Shown here piece by piece: positions 1-6,421 of a stretch of 7,140 nt of DNA. Position 1 is the first letter of the stretch, and every line of letters begins with the position of its first letter. Origin of the DNA: Pseudomonadota bacterium (GTDB taxonomy: Bacteria; Pseudomonadota; Gammaproteobacteria; Steroidobacterales; Steroidobacteraceae); assembly GCA_947454665.1 (NCBI GenBank), contig CANGMU010000118.1, forward strand, positions 1 through 7,140. Direction: 5' to 3'. The notes beneath the pieces were generated by a model that was not told where the DNA came from, searched no databases, and saw only the letters and a program-made list of their open reading frames with translations. Both the position numbers and the translations under genes were made by a program.

Positions 1-603
1 CCCTTCCTCGTGCGCCAGATGCAGTCGGTCATCGGCCGCGAAGCGCGTGCGCAGATCATCGAGAAGGCCGGCGGTCTGCCGGACATCGTCGTCGCCTGCG
101 TCGGTGGTGGTTCGAATGCGATCGGCCTGTTCACGGCCTTCCTCGGTGACGAGTCCGTTCGTCTCGTCGGCGTGGAAGCCGGTGGCCGCGGCCCCGGCCT
201 CGGCGACAACGCGGCCCGCATGCCGACCGGCAAGCCGGGCGTGTTGCACGGCACGTATTCGCTGCTGTTGCAGGATGCCGATGGTCAGGTGCAGGAAACG
301 CATTCGGTGTCGGCGGGTCTCGATTATTCGGGCGTGGGCCCGGAACATGCCTTCCTGCACGACATCGGTCGTGCGGAATACACCGTGGCGCTCGACGGCG
401 ACGCGCTGGAATGCGTAAAGGAATGCAGCACCTTCGAAGGTGTGCTGCCTGCACTCGAAAGTGCGCACGCTCTGTGGGGCGCGCGTGAGCTCGCACGCCG
501 CCATCCGGGTTCGCGCATCCTCGTCGGGATGTCCGGTCGTGGTGACAAGGACATGCCGACGCTCCAGACCACGTTGCTGACGAAGGAAGGGCTTCTCGCA
601 TGA
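1..603 (+). CDS. trpB: Tryptophan synthase beta chain, C-terminal half (5' end outside window)
   Basis: TrpB joins indole to serine using pyridoxal phosphate (PLP), the last step of tryptophan synthesis, as a cytosolic alpha2-beta2 complex with TrpA. The frame is open from base 1, so the gene starts upstream. About 200 residues are present, roughly the second half of a protein that is usually about 400 long. Visible family marks are the phosphate-binding loop VGGGSNAIG (window residues 34-42), SAGLDYSGVGPEH (104-116), the PLP-contacting glutamate in PALESAHAL (150-158) and SGRGDKD (178-184) near the C-terminus. The catalytic lysine lies in the missing half. No frameshift or internal stop is seen. 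The stop overlaps the trpA start by 4 nt (ATGA), the usual coupling of these two subunits. Identification is very secure. Confidence 0.98.
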   Translation, partial: PFLVRQMQSVIGREARAQIIEKAGGLPDIVVACVGGGSNAIGLFTAFLGDESVRLVGVEAGGRGPGLGDNAARMPTGKPGVLHGTYSLLLQDADGQVQETHSVSAGLDYSGVGPEHAFLHDIGRAEYTVALDGDALECVKECSTFEGVLPALESAHALWGARELARRHPGSRILVGMSGRGDKDMPTLQTTLLTKEGLLA

Positions 604-1391
604 GCCAGCGTCCCGGTGAAAGACTCACGCAGACGATCCGTGATGTGCGCAAGGAGCGCGTGGCGCTCGTGGCCTTCCTGACGGCGGGATATCCGCACAA
701 GGAAAATTTCCGTGCGGACCTGACGTCGATCTGTGCCGAGGCGGATGTCGTGGAGATCGGCGTGCCGTTCTCGGATCCGATGGCCGATGGCATGACGATC
801 CAGCGCTCCAGCATGGCGGCCCTGCATCAGGGCGTGACCTTGCACTGGATCCTCGACGAGCTGGCGCAGATGCCGCGCGTGAAGACGCCGCTGGTGCTGA
901 TGAGCTATGTGAATCCGCTGCTCGCCTATGGACTCGACCGCCTCGCGGAAGTCTGCGCGCAGGTCGGCGTCACGGGCTTCATCGTGCCGGACTTGCCGCT
1001 CGAGGAATCGGGGCAGTTCGAAGAGGCCTTTGGCCGTCACGGTCTCGCGCTCGTGCGCATGGTCACGCCGGTGACGCCGCCCGAGCGCCTGAAGAAGATC
1101 TGCGAGTCGGCGCAGGGCTTCGTCTATGCCGTCACGATGACGGGCGTGACGGGCAAGGCCCTGGGTGCGGATGCCGTCGATCCTGTCGTTGCAGCGGGTG
1201 AATACCTTGACCGCGTTCGCACGATGTCGCCGGTGCCGGTCTGCGCGGGCTTCGGCATCCGCCAGGCCTCGCAGGTGCAGGCGCTGGGCCCGCATACGGA
1301 TGGTGTCATCGTGGGCTCTGCCATTGTCGAGGCACTGGAACGCGGCGAGTCCGCGGGCACACTGCTGAAGAGCCTGCGCGGAGGCGCCTGA
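600..1391 (+). CDS. trpA: Tryptophan synthase alpha chain
   Basis: TrpA cleaves indole-3-glycerol phosphate to indole and glyceraldehyde 3-phosphate and channels the indole to TrpB. The 263-residue protein has the usual length and TIM-barrel motifs. The catalytic glutamate is in VVEIGVPFSDP (E52), the catalytic aspartate in MADG (D63), and the substrate-loop segment TGVTGKALG starts near residue 180. The phosphate-binding end is AGFGIR, then DGVIVGSAIVE. The residue just before TGVTG is Met; many homologues have Arg or Ser-Arg nearby, a small variation I would not over-read. The ATG start overlaps the trpB stop (ATGA), and a purine-rich AAGGAAGG (583-590) lies 9 nt upstream, which supports this start. 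The stop overlaps the next gene's ATG by one base. Confidence 0.98.
   Translation: MSQRPGERLTQTIRDVRKERVALVAFLTAGYPHKENFRADLTSICAEADVVEIGVPFSDPMADGMTIQRSSMAALHQGVTLHWILDELAQMPRVKTPLVLMSYVNPLLAYGLDRLAEVCAQVGVTGFIVPDLPLEESGQFEEAFGRHGLALVRMVTPVTPPERLKKICESAQGFVYAVTMTGVTGKALGADAVDPVVAAGEYLDRVRTMSPVPVCAGFGIRQASQVQALGPHTDGVIVGSAIVEALERGESAGTLLKSLRGGA
1380..1384 (+). promoter_or_regulatory. Ribosome binding site of the MFS gene, inside the trpA end
   Basis: GGAGG sits 6 nt before the ATG at 1391, inside the last codons of trpA. It decides the start at 1391 over a later in-frame Met (residue 16), because the later one has no comparable site. Together with the TGATG junction it indicates translation coupled to trpA. 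Confidence 0.6.
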
Positions 1392-2605
1392 TGGCGCCAG
1401 CCGCCCCGCGGCAAGGGAGCGCGCCCACGCTGAAGATGGCGCTGCTCCTGGCGACGCTGTCGATGGTCAGTCCGCTGTCCATCGACAGCTTCTACCCGTC
1501 CATCCCCGCGATTGCCGCCGACTTCAACCTGTCGCCCTGGCAGGTCCAGCAGATCATCACGTCCTACATGATGCCGTTCGCGGTGCTGACGCTCGTGCAT
1601 GGCCCGCTGTCGGACGCGCTGGGCCGTCGGTCGCTCGTGATCATCGGCATGCTGCTCTATACGCTGGCCTCGGTTGGCTGCGTGGTGGCGCCCAGCTTCG
1701 GTCTGTTGCTCGTGGCGCGAGCCCTGCAGGGCATGGCGGCGGGCATCGCCCCGACCATTGCGCGAGCGGTCGTTCGTGATCTGTATGAAGGCCACAATGC
1801 ACAGCGACTGATGAGCATCATGATGATGATCTTCTCGCTGGCACCGGCCATCGCACCGGTGCTGGGCGGCTGGCTGCATGTGGCCTTCGGCTGGCGCTCA
1901 GTATTCGGCTTCATGGTGATCATGGGCCTGGCGCTGGCGACCTTCGCCTGGTTTTCGCTGCCGGAGACACACCCGAAAGCCAAGCGTTCCGAGTTCCACC
2001 TCGGCCAGTTGGCAAAGACGACCGGCCGCATCATGACCAGCCTGGACTTCATGCTGCTCGCGATGTCGGCGGCGCTGTGCATGGGCACGATCATGATCGT
2101 CATCGGTTCCGCGCCGGCGATCATCGTTGACCGTTGGCACCTGGGCGAGACGCAGTATTTCTACCTGTTCGGACCTATCGTTTCGGGTTTCATGATCTCG
2201 TCGTTCATCGCCAGCCGCATGGCCGGCCGCGTGAGCCGCGCTGCGATGCTGCGCTTCGGAAACTTCCTGTTGTCCGGCGCCGCAATCGTGCTGACGCTGC
2301 TGCTGCTCTGGAACGACGAGATGGTGGTGTGGCCACAGCAGGTGCTGCTGTTCGCGATGGCCTTCGGCGCGCAGTTCACCTTCCCCATCCTCACGCTCGA
2401 GATGCTCGACCTGCAGCCGCGCGCGCGTGGCGCGGCGGCGTCGGTCAGCTCCTTCGTGTCGCTGGGCGGCGGTGCGCTGTTCATGGGCGTGCTGGCCCCG
2501 GCACTGGGTGGCGTGCTGCACCGGATCGCCTTTGCGGCGGCGGTGGCTGGCGCGGTGGGATTCCTGCTGTGGACCATCGCGCGCCGACGCAAGGATGCGG
2601 CATAG
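1391..2605 (+). CDS. MFS multidrug/metabolite exporter, Bcr/CflA-like
   Basis: This is a 404-residue inner-membrane protein with about 12 hydrophobic segments, the first at about residues 16-33, so probably a 12-TM major facilitator. Members export drugs or small metabolites by proton antiport. The Bcr/CflA-type pattern is visible: IDSFYPSIPAIAADF (31-45) after TM1, loop 2-3 motif A GPLSDALGRR (71-80), RALQG (110-114) in TM4, and the antiporter motif C APAIAPVLGG (151-160) in TM5. The usual DxYLPxxP is here DSFYPSIP. The start codon shares one base with the trpA stop (TGATG), so it is probably translated with trpA. The substrate cannot be read from sequence. Export of tryptophan, indole or a related aromatic is suggested only by position. 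Family call is firm, function weak. Confidence 0.9.
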   Translation: MAPAAPRQGSAPTLKMALLLATLSMVSPLSIDSFYPSIPAIAADFNLSPWQVQQIITSYMMPFAVLTLVHGPLSDALGRRSLVIIGMLLYTLASVGCVVAPSFGLLLVARALQGMAAGIAPTIARAVVRDLYEGHNAQRLMSIMMMIFSLAPAIAPVLGGWLHVAFGWRSVFGFMVIMGLALATFAWFSLPETHPKAKRSEFHLGQLAKTTGRIMTSLDFMLLAMSAALCMGTIMIVIGSAPAIIVDRWHLGETQYFYLFGPIVSGFMISSFIASRMAGRVSRAAMLRFGNFLLSGAAIVLTLLLLWNDEMVVWPQQVLLFAMAFGAQFTFPILTLEMLDLQPRARGAAASVSSFVSLGGGALFMGVLAPALGGVLHRIAFAAAVAGAVGFLLWTIARRRKDAA

Positions 2606-2620
2606 TCCCGCTATCCAGAC

Positions 2621-2627
2621 GAGGGGG
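2621..2627 (+). promoter_or_regulatory. Ribosome binding site fixing a GTG start
   Basis: GAGGGGG ends 6 nt before GTG at 2634 in the 28-nt gap after the MFS gene. It supports that start over upstream in-frame codons, all of which lie inside the MFS gene. Confidence 0.6.
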
Positions 2628-2633
2628 ACGATC

Positions 2634-3359
2634 GTGAGCACTGCCTATCCGCTGCTTCGTGTCGACAAGCGTTTCTGCGGTCCGCCGACGTCGGCCAATG
2701 GCGGCTATATCTGTGGCCTCGTGGCCGATGCGATCGGTCGCCTGGTGACGGTGCGTCTGTCCGCGCCGCCGCCGCTGGATGCGGACATGATCGTGATGGA
2801 TGGGCCGGAAGGCACATGGGTCGTGCAGCATGGCGACACCCGCGTTGCCGAGGCACGGCCCGCGACGCTCGATGAGCTCGTCGTGCCTGCGCCGGTCAGT
2901 TACGTCGAGGCGCTGGACGCCGCGCTGCATGGTCCCTCCGACCCCGCCGAACACCCGTGCCCTGGCTGCTTTGTCTGCGGACCTTTGCGCCCGCGTGGCG
3001 ACGGTCTGCGCCTGTTCGCAGGTCCCGTGCCGGATCGCGACATCGTCGCGACCGGTTGGTTGCCGACCGCCGACATGGCGCTCGCGGACGGGAAGATCGC
3101 GCCGGCCTTCATCGCCGCAGCGCTGGATTGCCCGGGATTCCAGTCGCTGCGCACGGGCCGTCAGCCCTGGCTGCTGGGTGAATACACCTGTCGGATCGAC
3201 CGCCGCGTGCATGTGGACGAGCCCTGCGTCATCGTCGGCTGGAAGGTCGAGAGCAAGGGCCGCAAGTCGATCGTGGGCACCGCGCTGTACGACGAAGGCG
3301 GCGAGCTCTGCGCCGTCGCGCGCGGCCTCTGGATCCAGCCCAAGCCGCCAGAGGGCTGA
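2634..3359 (+). CDS. Hotdog-fold acyl-CoA thioesterase-like protein with CxxCxxC motif
   Basis: A 241-residue soluble protein with no signal peptide. It resembles an uncharacterised family that I recognise by its pattern rather than by a name: an N-terminal FCGPPTSANGGYICG segment (14-28), VRLSAPPPLD (40-49), a central HPCPGCFVCGPLRPRGDGLR (107-126), then AALDCPG (162-168) and a C-terminal strand-rich GRKSIVGTALYDEGGELCAVARGLW (starting at 209). The two GGY/GTALYD-type halves resemble a double hotdog as in acyl-CoA thioesterases, so hydrolysis or binding of an acyl thioester is likely but not shown. The three cysteines C109, C112 and C115 could bind metal. The GTG start is chosen for its good ribosome site; the open frame extends upstream only as a shadow of the MFS gene. 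It follows the MFS gene by 28 nt and abuts the hydrolase gene. Confidence 0.8.
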   Translation: MSTAYPLLRVDKRFCGPPTSANGGYICGLVADAIGRLVTVRLSAPPPLDADMIVMDGPEGTWVVQHGDTRVAEARPATLDELVVPAPVSYVEALDAALHGPSDPAEHPCPGCFVCGPLRPRGDGLRLFAGPVPDRDIVATGWLPTADMALADGKIAPAFIAAALDCPGFQSLRTGRQPWLLGEYTCRIDRRVHVDEPCVIVGWKVESKGRKSIVGTALYDEGGELCAVARGLWIQPKPPEG

Positions 3360-4211
3360 GTGCGCGGGCTTCGCATCGTGGTGGCGCTTGTGCTGCTGGT
3401 GTATGCCGGCATTGCCGGCTGGCTCAAGTGGCATGAGAAGGAACTGGTCTTCGCGACGACGGCGAGCCGGCAACGGTCTGCCGGCGAGATTCCTGTCGGT
3501 GGCGAAACACTGACGATCCCGACGACGGATGGATCGCCCCTCGCGGCCGTCCGCTTCAAGCCTGCCGCCCAGGATTCTGGCTATTGGGTCCTGCACCTGC
3601 ACGGCAACTCTGATTCGGCGTTCTCGCCGATGCAGTTGCGGCATTGCCAGCAGCTCACGCAGCTCGGCGTGAGTGCGCTGTGTTTCGATTACCGCGGCTT
3701 CGGTCGCAGCCCCGGCGAGGTCAGCGAGGCCGCCATGCTGGAGGACGCCGAAGCGGCCTATCAGTCACTGCGCGTGTCCGGCGTGCCCGACGACCGCATC
3801 CTGCTCTGGGGGCATTCGCTGGGCTCGGGCCCCGCCGTGGACCTGGCCACGCGCCACCCGGCTGCGGCACTGGTGCTCTTCGGCGCCTTCACGTCCGTGC
3901 CGGAAGCGGCGGCGGACCGCTATCCCTGGTTGCCTGTGCGCTGGCTCGTCAGCGTGCGTTTCGATTCGCGCAATCGCTTGCCGGCGGTCCACATGCCTGT
4001 CGTGTTCGCCCATGCCGAAAGCGACACGGTGATCGCCTTCCATCATGCACAGGACCTTTTCGCAGCTGCGCGCGAGCCCAAGCGGCTGCTGGTCCTGGGA
4101 GATCGCACGAAAGACGGTTTCGGCGGCCACGTCGAGCCGCTGTATGACCAGATCGCGGTGCTGCGCACCGCCTTGCCCGAGGTGTTCGGGCACGCAATCA
4201 CCGCGCCCTGA
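3360..4211 (+). CDS. Membrane-anchored alpha/beta hydrolase (BEM46/ABHD13-like)
   Basis: A 283-residue serine hydrolase. Residues 5-22 form a hydrophobic segment followed by WHEKE, which looks like an uncleaved N-terminal anchor with the enzyme body in the periplasm. The fold shows the oxyanion-region HGNSD (81-85), FDYRGFGRSPGE (109-120), the nucleophile elbow GHSLGSG (S153), an acid in HAESDTV (D222) and the catalytic histidine in GGHVEP (H257), so a complete triad. Such proteins are esterase- or peptidase-like with mostly unknown substrates. The GTG start follows the preceding TGA without any spacer (TGAGTG), with GAGGG at 3351-3355 four nt before it, which suggests re-initiation by ribosomes from the thioesterase-like gene. 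Its stop lies in a hairpin shared with the opposing gene. Family secure, substrate unknown. Confidence 0.88.
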   Translation: MRGLRIVVALVLLVYAGIAGWLKWHEKELVFATTASRQRSAGEIPVGGETLTIPTTDGSPLAAVRFKPAAQDSGYWVLHLHGNSDSAFSPMQLRHCQQLTQLGVSALCFDYRGFGRSPGEVSEAAMLEDAEAAYQSLRVSGVPDDRILLWGHSLGSGPAVDLATRHPAAALVLFGAFTSVPEAAADRYPWLPVRWLVSVRFDSRNRLPAVHMPVVFAHAESDTVIAFHHAQDLFAAAREPKRLLVLGDRTKDGFGGHVEPLYDQIAVLRTALPEVFGHAITAP

Positions 4212-4226
4212 CGGCTGGTCCGTCAG
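4208..4226. terminator. Perfect 7-bp hairpin over two convergent stop codons
   Basis: The arms CTGACGG (4208-4214) and CCGTCAG (4220-4226) pair perfectly around a 5-nt loop. The hydrolase TGA (4209-4211) is in one arm and the stop of the opposing Cys-rich gene (4225-4223) is in the other. By position it would serve both strands. There is no T-run on either side, so it does not meet the usual intrinsic terminator pattern. It may instead stabilise mRNA 3' ends or be partly a by-product of two TGA stops facing each other. Confidence 0.45.
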
Positions 4227-4645
4227 TCGTCCTTGCGGCGGCCGCGCGTGCGACGGATCTTGTCGGGCGGCCGCTGCTTCGTTAGCAGTTCGTGCCCTAT
4301 CTTCGTTTCGACGATGGCCCATCCGCGCCGACGCGGGCCCACTCGGCGGTCCTCGTGGTGCTGGAATCTGCAATCGCAGCTGTCCATCTGGGTGCAGCTC
4401 TGCAGGGGCAGTTTCGGCGGCTTTGCGCGTACCAGATGACGAACGCCCACCTCGGCTTGGGCGGCCATGCAACACGGCGCCCCAGGCTTGACCTCAACGG
4501 CCCGGAACGATCCAGGCGCAAGCGGCATGTCAGCGATCTTGGCCGATACGCCAGCTTGCGGACTGCCCCGAGTGCCTGGGGAAATCGCCTTGGATTTCTT
4601 CCGGAGGTTGCGCAAACGCGTGAACAACGACGTCTTGGAAAGCAT
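4223..4645 (-). CDS. Small basic Cys-rich protein, uncharacterised
   Basis: A 140-residue protein I cannot name, though the pattern resembles a conserved hypothetical family I recall from gammaproteobacteria. The N-terminus is basic (LRNLRKKSK, 11-19). The core holds FRAVEVKPGAPCC (47-59), LPLQSC (79-84), DSCDCRF (88-94) and HHEDRRVGPRRR (96-107). The tail is Arg/Lys-rich and ends RRKDD. Cys59, 84, 90 and 92 with the adjacent histidines could form a metal site; that is inference. There is no signal peptide or membrane segment. The start at 4645 is chosen because the preceding 28 in-frame codons (to an ATG at 4729) look unlike the rest and overlap the likely promoter; neither start has a clear ribosome site. 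Codons end in A or T more often than in the neighbours. The gene converges on the hydrolase and lies 114 nt downstream of ubiB. Confidence 0.72.
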   Translation of the reverse strand: MLSKTSLFTRLRNLRKKSKAISPGTRGSPQAGVSAKIADMPLAPGSFRAVEVKPGAPCCMAAQAEVGVRHLVRAKPPKLPLQSCTQMDSCDCRFQHHEDRRVGPRRRGWAIVETKIGHELLTKQRPPDKIRRTRGRRKDD

Positions 4646-4683
4646 GGGGTGGAAATTATTGCTTCCGGGGCTCCCGAAGCTGT

Positions 4684-4709
4684 GACAGGTTTGTAAATTC
4701 TCACCTGTC
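4684..4709. repeat. Inverted repeat GACAGGT-N12-ACCTGTC upstream of the Cys-rich gene
   Basis: Two perfect 7-nt arms (4684-4690 and 4703-4709) are separated by 12 relatively AT-rich bases. The total length of 26 bp and arm spacing fit a dimeric regulator's operator. It ends 38 nt upstream of the start at 4645 and overlaps the only plausible -10 region. It could also fold as a weak long-loop hairpin downstream of ubiB. Confidence 0.4.
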
Positions 4710-4719
4710 CGCGCAGCAA
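4691..4719 (-). promoter_or_regulatory. Possible sigma-70 promoter of the Cys-rich gene
   Basis: Reading the minus strand, TTGCTG (4719-4714) and TTACAA (4696-4691) are 17 nt apart, in one of the few AT-rich patches of the window. Both hexamers are imperfect. A transcript would start near 4684 and give a leader of about 40 nt. The candidate overlaps the inverted repeat at 4684-4709, so a repressor there would block it. Confidence 0.25.
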
Positions 4720-4759
4720 CATGATCCATTACGGATCTAACGCGGGAGCGTCTCGGATC

Positions 4760-6421
4760 TCAGCTCCGCCGCAGAAACGACACGAGAAGTCCGCAAAGAC
4801 CTGCGACACACAGCACCGGGCCGATAGCGTCCGGAAGGCGCACGGAATCCCAGGCGATGACGCCGGCCAGCAACAGGATCGACGCGGCGATCCGCCCATC
4901 ACGCGACCGTTGGCCGCCGCGGCCTGTGCCGCCCGGTGTTTCACGGTGTGCAGCGGCAGCGGCCGAGGCTCGCGCGTCAGGTGAGGCATTGGGCTGGCTC
5001 GCAGCCTGCGCGGCATAGCGCAGCGCCGTGGGCAGGTGTTCGACCACTTCGAGCACTTCCGGCATGCGCTGCCAGAGCCGCTTCGCGACGGCCACGGGGT
5101 GGCGCGTCTCGCGGGCCCAGGCTTCGAGGATCGGTGCGGCCGTCTTCCAGATGTCGAGGTCCGGATACAACTGGCGGCCGAGACCTTCGATGTTGAACAG
5201 CGTCTTCTGCAGCAGGATCAGCTGCGGCTGGATGCGGCCATCGAAACGCCGCAGCGATTCGAACAGGCGCAGCAGCACGACGCCGAAGGAGATGTCCTTC
5301 AGCGGCTTCTCGAAGATCGGTTCGCAGATCGTGCGGATCGCCGATTCCATCTCGTCGACGCGCACGTCGTGCGGCACCCAGCCGGATTCGACGTGCAGCA
5401 CCGCGACGCGACGGTAGTCACGGTTGAACACCGCGAGGAAGTTCTCGGCGAGATAAGCGCGGTCGCGAGGATCGAGCGTGCCCATGATCCCGAAATCGAC
5501 CGCGGCATAGCGCGGGTTGGCCGGGTCATCGGCCAGCACGAAGATGTTGCCGGGGTGCATGTCGGCGTGGAAGAAATTGTGCCGGAACACCTGCGTGAAG
5601 AAGATAGCCACGCCGTTCTCGGACAGCTTGCGGAAGTCCGTGCCCAGTTCGCGCAGCCGCGCGATGTCGCCCATCGGCACGCCACGGATGCGCTCCATCA
5701 CCATCACGTCCGCGCGGCACAGGTCGAAGTTGACCGCCGGCACATGCAGCATCGGGTTGCCGGCGAAGTTGCGCTTGAGCTGCGTGGCATTCGCGGCTTC
5801 GCGCATGAGGTCCAGTTCGTCGAGGATCGTCTTCTCGTATTCCTCGACGACTTCCACCGGGCGCAGGCGACGGCCCTCCGTGGACCAGCGGTCCGCAAGG
5901 CCGGCCAGCGTCTTGAGCACTTCGATGTCGCGCGTGATGACCTCACGCATGCCCGGGCGCAGCACCTTCACGATGACATCGCTACCGTCGTGCAGACGAG
6001 CGGCGTGGACCTGCGCGATGGATGCGGCAGCCAGCGGTTCGTTGTCGAACTCCGCGAAGAGTTCGTGGATCGGCTTGCCCAGCGAGTCGGCGACGATCCG
6101 TCGCGCCTGCTCGCCCGGGAACGGCGGCACGGCGTCCTGCAGCTTCACCAGTTCATCGGCGATATCCGGCGGCAGCAGGTCGCGCCGCGTGGAGATGGCC
6201 TGGCCGAACTTCACGAACACGGGGCCGAGCTCTTCGAGCGCCAGGCGCAGTCGAGCGCCACGGCTGCCTTCCGAATCGCGCTGGAACCAGGTCCAGGGCG
6301 AGGCGGCGAAGAGGAAGCGCAGTGGTCGGTATAGATGCGTCTCGCGCACGAAGTCGGCGAGGCCGTGGCGTACCAGCGCGCGTTCGATCTGGATCAGGCG
6401 ACGGATGACACGCAGTTTCAC
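4760..6421 (-). CDS. ubiB: Ubiquinone biosynthesis atypical kinase/ATPase UbiB
   Basis: UbiB is a membrane-bound protein-kinase-like ATPase (ABC1/ADCK/COQ8 family) needed for coenzyme Q synthesis, thought to help extract or hand over lipid intermediates. The 553 residues match the usual gammaproteobacterial length (about 546). Signature parts are the KxGQ motif (KFGQ, 71-74), the Ala-rich loop AAAS (131-134) replacing the glycine-rich loop, the ATP-site lysine in VIVKVL (K152), the DELD segment (201-204), the loop HADMHPGN (285-292) and DFG (309-311). Residues about 470-510 are an Ala/Gly/Arg-rich linker, then two hydrophobic helices (about 511-525 and 531-550) anchor the C-terminus. The GTG start overlaps the ubiJ stop (GTGA), with AGAGG at 6433-6429 seven nt before it. 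Very secure. Confidence 0.97.
   Translation of the reverse strand: MKLRVIRRLIQIERALVRHGLADFVRETHLYRPLRFLFAASPWTWFQRDSEGSRGARLRLALEELGPVFVKFGQAISTRRDLLPPDIADELVKLQDAVPPFPGEQARRIVADSLGKPIHELFAEFDNEPLAAASIAQVHAARLHDGSDVIVKVLRPGMREVITRDIEVLKTLAGLADRWSTEGRRLRPVEVVEEYEKTILDELDLMREAANATQLKRNFAGNPMLHVPAVNFDLCRADVMVMERIRGVPMGDIARLRELGTDFRKLSENGVAIFFTQVFRHNFFHADMHPGNIFVLADDPANPRYAAVDFGIMGTLDPRDRAYLAENFLAVFNRDYRRVAVLHVESGWVPHDVRVDEMESAIRTICEPIFEKPLKDISFGVVLLRLFESLRRFDGRIQPQLILLQKTLFNIEGLGRQLYPDLDIWKTAAPILEAWARETRHPVAVAKRLWQRMPEVLEVVEHLPTALRYAAQAASQPNASPDARASAAAAAHRETPGGTGRGGQRSRDGRIAASILLLAGVIAWDSVRLPDAIGPVLCVAGLCGLLVSFLRRS

Noticed and set aside
324..1295. Long open frame on the minus strand across trpB/trpA
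   Set aside because: It mirrors two secure genes, and the Arg/His-rich translation shows no recognisable domain.
4292..4696. Plus-strand open frame of 134 codons opposite the Cys-rich gene
   Set aside because: The translation has no coherent motif, whereas the minus-strand frame has clustered Cys and HHxDRR residues.
4646..4729. N-terminal extension of the Cys-rich gene to the ATG at 4729
   Set aside because: No ribosome site is seen, the extra 28 residues look unstructured, and the extension covers the likely promoter and inverted repeat. It cannot be fully excluded.
4723..4737. GATCC-N5-GGATC inverted repeat after ubiB
   Set aside because: The 5-bp arms are too short and there is no T-run after the stem, so a terminator is not supported; chance is likely.
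4732..4760. CGGATCT direct repeat (4732-4738 and 4754-4760)
   Set aside because: Seven bases twice, 22 bp apart, with one copy running into the ubiB stop; no further copies were seen.
5036..6334. Long open frame (432 codons) on the plus strand
   Set aside because: It is antisense to ubiB, whose motifs are complete. The Arg/His/Asp-rich translation is typical of the complement of a GC-rich gene.
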